Assembly: GCA_964579325.1 (NCBI GenBank)
Contig: CAZOHN010000133.1
Coordinates: forward strand, 1-10,267
Direction of reading: 5' to 3'
DNA length: 10,267 nt
From: CAZOHN01 sp964579325
GTDB taxonomy: Bacteria > Pseudomonadota > Alphaproteobacteria > Rhodobacterales > Rhodobacteraceae
Positions 6,367 to 10,267 of this stretch are shown here, piece by piece. A program made the translations under genes and the position numbers. The stretch's first letter is position 1. Every line of letters starts with the position of its first letter. The notes under the pieces are model-generated. The model was not told the DNA's origin. It did no database searches and worked only from the letters and a program-made list of their open reading frames with translations.

Positions 6367-7130
6367 GTGCAGTGCATCTCGAACTTCGGGGAGCGGTGGC
6401 CGAGATACGGCTCGACAACCCTTCGAAGCTGAACGCCTTCACGCCCGCGATGCTGGGGCAGTTGGCGGCGCACTGCGAGGCGGTCGAGCGCGCGGCCGAG
6501 GTGCGCTGCGTGCTGTTGACCGCGACCGGCGACCGGGCATTTTGCGCCGGCGCCGACATCATCGCCTGGGCCGACCTCGCGCCGGCGGATTTCATGCGGC
6601 ATTGGGTTCGCGAGGGGCACCGGGTGTTTGACCGGCTGGCCCGGCTCTGCAAGCCCACCATTGCGGTAATCGGGGCGCATGCCTTCGGCGGCGGCCTGGA
6701 ACTGGCGGCGGCCTGCGACATCCGGGTGATGGCGCCCGGAGCGACGCTGGCGCTGCCGGAAACCGGGATCGGCATCGTTCCGGGCTGGTCAGGGACGCAG
6801 CGGCTGGCCCGGCTGGTGCCGGAGCCTGTGCTGAAGGAAATGGCGCTGTTCGGGCGGCGGCTGAACGCCGAGCGGGCATTGGCGCTGGGGCTGGTCGCCG
6901 AAGTGGCCGAAGATCCGCTGGCGGCGGCCGAGGCGCTGGCTGAAGCGGTGGGGGCCAAGTCGCCGCGCGCGACGGAGGCTGCGAAATACATGATCCACGC
7001 CGCCGTGGGTGAGGACCGCGCCGCGATGGTCGAGGCGCTGGGAAGCGGTCTGGTGGCTGCGACCGAGGACAAGGCCGAGGGCGTGGCTTCGTTCCGCGAA
7101 AAGCGCAAGCCTGTGTTCCGGGGGAGCTGA
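6363..7130 (+). CDS. Enoyl-CoA hydratase/isomerase (crotonase) family protein
   Basis: The 255-residue protein is full length for the crotonase fold. The oxyanion-hole segments are present: AFCAGADI (residues 59-66) and HAFGGGLELAAACD (106-119). Both glutamates used by true enoyl-CoA hydratases are there, Glu113 in GGGLELA and Glu133 in LPETGIGIVPG, followed by GWSGTQRL. A hydratase acting on a 2-enoyl-CoA is therefore more likely than a dehalogenase or decarboxylase, though crotonases are versatile. I chose ATG 6363, which overlaps the preceding TGA as ATGA, the common coupled arrangement. A GTG three codons upstream is possible but has no advantage. Its position after the CoA-transferase suggests that it takes the thioester made there. 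The aldehyde dehydrogenase gene begins 1 nt after its stop. Physiological substrate unknown. Confidence 0.92.
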   Translation: MSAVHLELRGAVAEIRLDNPSKLNAFTPAMLGQLAAHCEAVERAAEVRCVLLTATGDRAFCAGADIIAWADLAPADFMRHWVREGHRVFDRLARLCKPTIAVIGAHAFGGGLELAAACDIRVMAPGATLALPETGIGIVPGWSGTQRLARLVPEPVLKEMALFGRRLNAERALALGLVAEVAEDPLAAAEALAEAVGAKSPRATEAAKYMIHAAVGEDRAAMVEALGSGLVAATEDKAEGVASFREKRKPVFRGS

Positions 7131-7131
7131 G

Positions 7132-8646
7132 ATGCTGGAGTTCACCGTCATACCGGCGACCTCCGCCCCCGTTGCGCCGGTGTTCGAGGGCCGGCATCTG
7201 ATCGGCGGCGTCTGGCAGGACAGCGCCGACGGTCGGACGTTCGAGCGCTGCTCGCCTGCGCATGGCACCTTGGTGAGCCGGTCGGCCCTTGGGGGCGAGG
7301 CAGAGACGGACGCGGCAATCTCTGCCGCGCGCGGGGCCTTCGATGCCGGTGGCTGGAGCGGCGCGTCGGGCAAGGTGCGTGCGGCGGTCCTGTTGCGGAT
7401 GGCCGACCTGATCGAGGCCAACGTCGAGCGCATGGCGCTGATCGAGACGCTGGAATCGGGCAAGCCGATCAGCCAGGCACGCGGCGAGGTTTCGGGCGCG
7501 GCCGACCTCTGGCGCTATGCCGCCGCACTGGCGCGGACGCTGCACGGCGACAGCTACAACAGCCTCGGCGAGGACATGTTGGGCGTGGTGCTGAAGGAGC
7601 CGATCGGGGTCGTCTCGGTCATCACGCCCTGGAACTTCCCGTTCTGGATCCTGAGCCAGAAGCTGCCCTTCGCGCTCGCGGCGGGCTGCACCTGCGTGGT
7701 GAAGCCCTCGGAACTCACACCCTCGACCACCGTGATCTGCGGCGAGTTGCTGATCGAGGCGGGGCTCCCCTCAGGTGTCGTCAACATCGTGCTGGGGCAT
7801 GGTCAGCCGGTCGGCGCGCTCATGGCGTCGCATCCGGGGGTGGACATGGTTACCTTCACCGGCTCCACCGCCGTCGGCAAGGCGATCAGCGCCGCCGCTT
7901 CGCGGACCCTGAAGAAGGTCGCGCTGGAACTGGGGGGCAAGAACCCGCAGATCGTCTTTCCCGACGCCGATCTCGACCAGGCAGCGGACGCGATCACCTT
8001 CGGGGTGCATTTCAATGCCGGCGAATGCTGCAATTCGGGCAGTCGGGTGATTGTCCATGAGGAAGTGGCCGACGAGGTGGTGGCGCGAGTGGTGGCGTTG
8101 TCGCGCAAGGTCCCGTTCGGCGACCCGCTGCACCCGGACACGAAGGTCGGCGCCATCGTTTCGGTCGAACATCAGGCGAAGATCGACGCGCATGTGAAGG
8201 CGGCGGCAGCCGCCGGGGCGGAGGTCGCGCTGGGAGGCGCTGCGCTGGCGGTACCGGGGCTGTCGGGCCAGTTCTATCAGCCAACGGTGGTCGATGGCGT
8301 GAAGCCGGGGATGCCTCTGGCACGGGAAGAAGTCTTCGGCCCTGTCTTGTCGGTGCTCCGCTTCCGCTCCGCCGAAGAAGCCGTGGCGCTCGCCAACGAC
8401 GCGACTTACGGCTTGTCGGCGGGCGTCTGGAGCCGGGATGTCTCGACCTGCCTTTCGGTCGCGCGGCGGCTGCGGGCTGGCACCGTCTGGACCAACACCT
8501 GGATGGACGGCTTCCCCGAACTGCCCTTCGGGGGCTTCAGGGAAAGCGGGCAGGGGCGGGAGCTTGGGCGGTTTGGAATGGACGAGTTCCTCGAGCTCAA
8601 GACGCTTGCGATGCGCGTGGGCGACACCCGCGCGAAATGGGTCTGA
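7132..8646 (+). CDS. NAD(P)-dependent aldehyde dehydrogenase
   Basis: This is a 504-residue member of the aldehyde dehydrogenase superfamily, the usual length, oxidising an aldehyde to the acid in the cytoplasm. Motifs run in order: ITPWNFPFW and KPSELTPST (cofactor site), FTGSTAVGKAI (Rossmann turn), ELGGKNP with general base Glu266, and FNAGECCNSGSR with nucleophile Cys300. The 34-residue spacing from Glu266 to Cys300 equals that of Glu268 and Cys302 in ALDH2. PFGGFRESGQGRELG near the C terminus is also typical. Start ATG 7132 has GGGGGAG close upstream and lies 1 nt after the crotonase stop; earlier in-frame codons only overlap the crotonase gene. It is the last gene of the operon. It resembles betaine/aminobutyraldehyde-type enzymes in general layout, but the substrate cannot be assigned from motifs. 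Confidence 0.94.
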   Translation: MLEFTVIPATSAPVAPVFEGRHLIGGVWQDSADGRTFERCSPAHGTLVSRSALGGEAETDAAISAARGAFDAGGWSGASGKVRAAVLLRMADLIEANVERMALIETLESGKPISQARGEVSGAADLWRYAAALARTLHGDSYNSLGEDMLGVVLKEPIGVVSVITPWNFPFWILSQKLPFALAAGCTCVVKPSELTPSTTVICGELLIEAGLPSGVVNIVLGHGQPVGALMASHPGVDMVTFTGSTAVGKAISAAASRTLKKVALELGGKNPQIVFPDADLDQAADAITFGVHFNAGECCNSGSRVIVHEEVADEVVARVVALSRKVPFGDPLHPDTKVGAIVSVEHQAKIDAHVKAAAAAGAEVALGGAALAVPGLSGQFYQPTVVDGVKPGMPLAREEVFGPVLSVLRFRSAEEAVALANDATYGLSAGVWSRDVSTCLSVARRLRAGTVWTNTWMDGFPELPFGGFRESGQGRELGRFGMDEFLELKTLAMRVGDTRAKWV

Positions 8647-8680
8647 CGCGATGCGGAGCCGCCACGCCCCGCACCGCGCG

Positions 8681-8716
8681 GCCCTTCGGGTCCGGTCGGA
8701 AACCGGCTTGAAGGGC
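8681..8716 (+). terminator. Compound hairpin between the ALDH gene and the ABC transporter genes
   Basis: An outer 7-bp stem, GCCCTTC (8681-8687) with GAAGGGC (8710-8716), encloses an inner 5-bp stem, CCGGT (8692-8696) with ACCGG (8702-8706). It sits 35 nt after the ALDH stop, where transcription of the catabolic operon could end. No T-tract follows, so intrinsic termination would be weak. The AAACCGGCTT segment inside it also looks like a near-palindrome that could be an operator for the next operon. The remainder of the 8647-8778 spacer shows no firm promoter. Confidence 0.35.
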
Positions 8717-8778
8717 GCCGAGATGTGGCGTTTCTATCTGACATCCCGCTGCGGCGGGCAAACCCAGGGAGAGAGAGA

Positions 8779-10029
8779 ATGACGATGATCACAAGGACGC
8801 TCAAGGCGTCCGCGGCGGTGCTTGCCGTCTCGGCGTCGATGGCGGCGGCGAGCGACGTGGAGGTGCTGCACTGGTGGACCTCTGGCGGCGAGGCGGCTGC
8901 GCTGAACGTGCTGAAGGACGACCTGGCGGGCAAGTCGATCGGTTGGGTGGACATGCCGGTCGCCGGTGGCGGCGGGACCGAGGCGATGACCGTCCTGCGC
9001 GCCCGCGTCACCGCAAGCGACCCGCCCACCGCGGTGCAGATGCTGGGCTTCGACATCCTCGACTGGGCCAAGGAAGGCGCGCTCGGCAACCTCAACGACG
9101 TGGCCGCGGCCGAGGGCTGGGACGCGGTGGTGCCCGATGCGCTGCAGGGCTTCTCGAAGTACGAGGGCAACTGGATCGCCGCGCCGGTGAACGTGCACTC
9201 GACCAACTGGGTCTGGATCAGCAAGGCCGCACTCGATGCGGCGGGCGGCAAGGCGCCGGAGACCTGGGAAGAACTCGTCGCGGTTCTCGACGCGATGAAG
9301 GCGAACGGCATCACCCCGCTCGCACACGGCGGCCAGGCCTGGCAGGATGCGACGATCTTCGACGCGGTCGTGCTGTCGCTCGGCGCCGACTTCTACAAGG
9401 CCTCGATGATCGACCTCGACCCGGCCGCGCTTGGCGGCGAGCAGATGGTCGAAGCCTTCAACCGCATGGGCAAGCTGCGCGAGTATGTCGACAGCAACTT
9501 CTCGGGCCGCGACTGGAACCTCGCCTCGTCGATGGTCATCAACGGCGAAGCGGGCATGCAGATGATGGGCGACTGGGCCAAGGGCGAATTCATCAACGCC
9601 AGCAAGATCCCGGGCGTCGATTTCGTCTGCATCCGCTTCCCGGGCACGCAGGGCATGGTCACCTTCAACTCCGACCAGTTCGCGATGTTCAACGTTGGCA
9701 CCGATGACGACAAGGCGGCGCAGGCACAGATGGCCTCTTCCGTGATGGACCCGGCCTTCCAGTCGGCGTTCAATGTTGTGAAGGGCTCGGCGCCCGCGCG
9801 CACCGATGTGCCGAACGATGCCTTCGACGACTGCGGCAAGAAGGCGATGGCGGACCTCGCCGAAGCCAACACGAACGGGATGCTGTTCGGGTCGATGGCG
9901 CACGGCCACGCCGCGCCGGCCTCGGTCAAGAACGCGCTCTATGACGTGGTGACCGCGCACTTCAACGGCGAATACGATGCCGCCACGGCGGCGCAGGAAC
10001 TCGTCAACGCGATCGAGGCGGCCCAGTAA
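8779..10029 (+). CDS. ABC transporter sugar-binding protein, glucose/mannose type (periplasmic)
   Basis: The 416-residue family 1 extracellular solute-binding protein delivers sugar to an ABC importer. A signal peptide is clear: basic MTMITRTLK, a hydrophobic stretch, and a probable AAA/S cleavage after residue 24. The mature start, DVEVLHWWTSGGEAAAL, and VAGGGGTEAMTVL resemble the glucose/mannose-binding proteins of Pseudomonas (GtsA) and Thermus. TFNSDQFAMFN further on fits the same group. The mature protein has only two cysteines, Cys284 and Cys352, so a disulfide is possible. I chose ATG 8779 because a GGGAGAGAGAG purine run precedes it and the signal peptide follows directly; the in-frame ATG at 8725 would disrupt that. 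Glycine is almost always GGC, as expected of an abundant protein. A permease of the same type follows after a stem-loop. Sugar specificity is inferred from resemblance only. Confidence 0.92.
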   Translation: MTMITRTLKASAAVLAVSASMAAASDVEVLHWWTSGGEAAALNVLKDDLAGKSIGWVDMPVAGGGGTEAMTVLRARVTASDPPTAVQMLGFDILDWAKEGALGNLNDVAAAEGWDAVVPDALQGFSKYEGNWIAAPVNVHSTNWVWISKAALDAAGGKAPETWEELVAVLDAMKANGITPLAHGGQAWQDATIFDAVVLSLGADFYKASMIDLDPAALGGEQMVEAFNRMGKLREYVDSNFSGRDWNLASSMVINGEAGMQMMGDWAKGEFINASKIPGVDFVCIRFPGTQGMVTFNSDQFAMFNVGTDDDKAAQAQMASSVMDPAFQSAFNVVKGSAPARTDVPNDAFDDCGKKAMADLAEANTNGMLFGSMAHGHAAPASVKNALYDVVTAHFNGEYDAATAAQELVNAIEAAQ

Positions 10030-10042
10030 GACCGCCGGCACC

Positions 10043-10071
10043 GGGGGAAGGCGGCTTGTCCGCCTTCCCCC
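10043..10071 (+). terminator. Intercistronic 12-bp stem-loop between binding-protein and permease genes
   Basis: GGGGGAAGGCGG (10043-10054) pairs perfectly with CCGCCTTCCCCC (10060-10071) around the loop CTTGT. It starts 13 nt after the binding-protein stop and ends 26 nt before the permease start. No T-tract follows. Stem-loops placed like this in ABC importer operons are known to protect the upstream mRNA and reduce expression of the downstream membrane genes, giving excess binding protein. That role here is inference. Confidence 0.75.
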
Positions 10072-10097
10072 AACCCACAGCTTTCAGGGAGGGGGCC

Positions 10098-10267
10098 ATG
10101 GCCGCGTCGACCGGGGCGGATTTCCGCACGCGCCTGCAGGACTGGATACCGAAACTGGTGCTCTCGCCGTCGCTCGCGGCCGTCCTGTTCTTTGTCTATG
10201 GCTTCATCCTCTACACGGTTTGGCTGTCCTTCACCGACAGCAAGATGCTTCCCTCGTCCGACCTCGT
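10098..10267 (+). CDS. ABC sugar transporter permease, first subunit (3' end outside the window)
   Basis: Only the first 56 codons are present. ATG 10098 is preceded by AGGGAGGGGG, a strong ribosome binding site. A short hydrophilic N terminus (residues 1-18) leads into a hydrophobic helix (about 19-42) and then SFTDSKMLPSSDL. LSPSLAAVLFFVYGF followed by SFT-S-MLP resembles the first membrane span of UgpA/MalF-class permeases, in particular GtsB-type glucose permeases. It should form the membrane channel with a second permease and an ATPase encoded beyond the window. The stem-loop just upstream probably lowers its expression relative to the binding protein. The family is supported by sequence and by position. 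Confidence 0.85.
   Translation, partial: MAASTGADFRTRLQDWIPKLVLSPSLAAVLFFVYGFILYTVWLSFTDSKMLPSSDL

Noticed and set aside
7009..7131. Upstream extension of the aldehyde dehydrogenase to 7009
   Set aside because: The extra 41 residues overlap the crotonase gene, resemble no ALDH sequence, and precede a well-placed ribosome binding site and ATG at 7132.
8651..8782. A 43-codon ORF ending in an ATGA overlap with the binding-protein start (possible leader peptide)
   Set aside because: It has no ribosome binding site and an Arg-rich product without features. It is the tail of a longer shadow frame of the ALDH gene, so the ATGA overlap is probably chance.
8734..10041. A 435-codon minus-strand ORF opposite the sugar-binding protein gene
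   Set aside because: It mirrors codon bias of the real gene. It has a low-complexity Arg/His/Val-rich product, no ribosome binding site and no motif.

Overview
The window is high-GC DNA (about two thirds G+C by eye) with strong G/C bias at third codon positions. It is densely packed with transport and catabolism genes. The gene set is a TRAP permease, a DUF475 membrane protein, a Gfo/Idh/MocA dehydrogenase, a propionate-CoA-transferase-like enzyme and a glucose-type ABC transporter. This mix, with the base composition, suggests an alphaproteobacterium, most likely Rhodobacterales (a Paracoccus/Roseobacter relative). That assignment is inference; there is no rRNA or other marker gene here.

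Layout. (1) 1-2440, plus strand: the end of a TRAP-type uptake operon. It holds the 3' part of a DctM large permease, an amidase-signature hydrolase overlapping it by 11 nt, and a 52-residue two-helix membrane protein overlapping the amidase by 8 nt. (2) 2437-3534, minus strand: a DUF475 (TerC-like) polytopic membrane protein. It converges on the small gene so tightly that the two stop codons share one CTAG. (3) 3535-3789: a divergent control region. It holds two perfect hairpins, a 12-bp long-range inverted repeat, and a promoter with two GGAACGnTCC dyads placed like repressor operators. (4) 3790-8646, plus strand: a compact four-gene catabolic operon of Gfo/Idh/MocA oxidoreductase, family I CoA-transferase, enoyl-CoA hydratase/isomerase-family protein and NAD(P)-dependent aldehyde dehydrogenase. 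Gaps are 3 nt, a 4-nt overlap and 1 nt. (5) 8647-8778: a short spacer with a compound hairpin. (6) 8779-10267, plus strand: a glucose/mannose-type ABC sugar-binding protein, a 12-bp perfect intercistronic stem-loop, and the start of the first ABC permease.

How the genes may work together. The TRAP permease and amidase look like uptake plus hydrolysis of an amide-bearing organic acid. In the central operon, the Gfo/Idh/MocA enzyme would oxidise a hydroxyl or sugar-like compound and the aldehyde dehydrogenase would make a carboxylic acid. The CoA-transferase would activate an acid to its thioester, and the crotonase-fold enzyme would hydrate, isomerise or cleave that thioester. I cannot match this set to a named pathway, so it is the best candidate for undescribed biochemistry in the window. 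The ABC transporter may feed it or may be an independent sugar operon. No regulator gene, RNA gene, insertion sequence or CRISPR array was seen.
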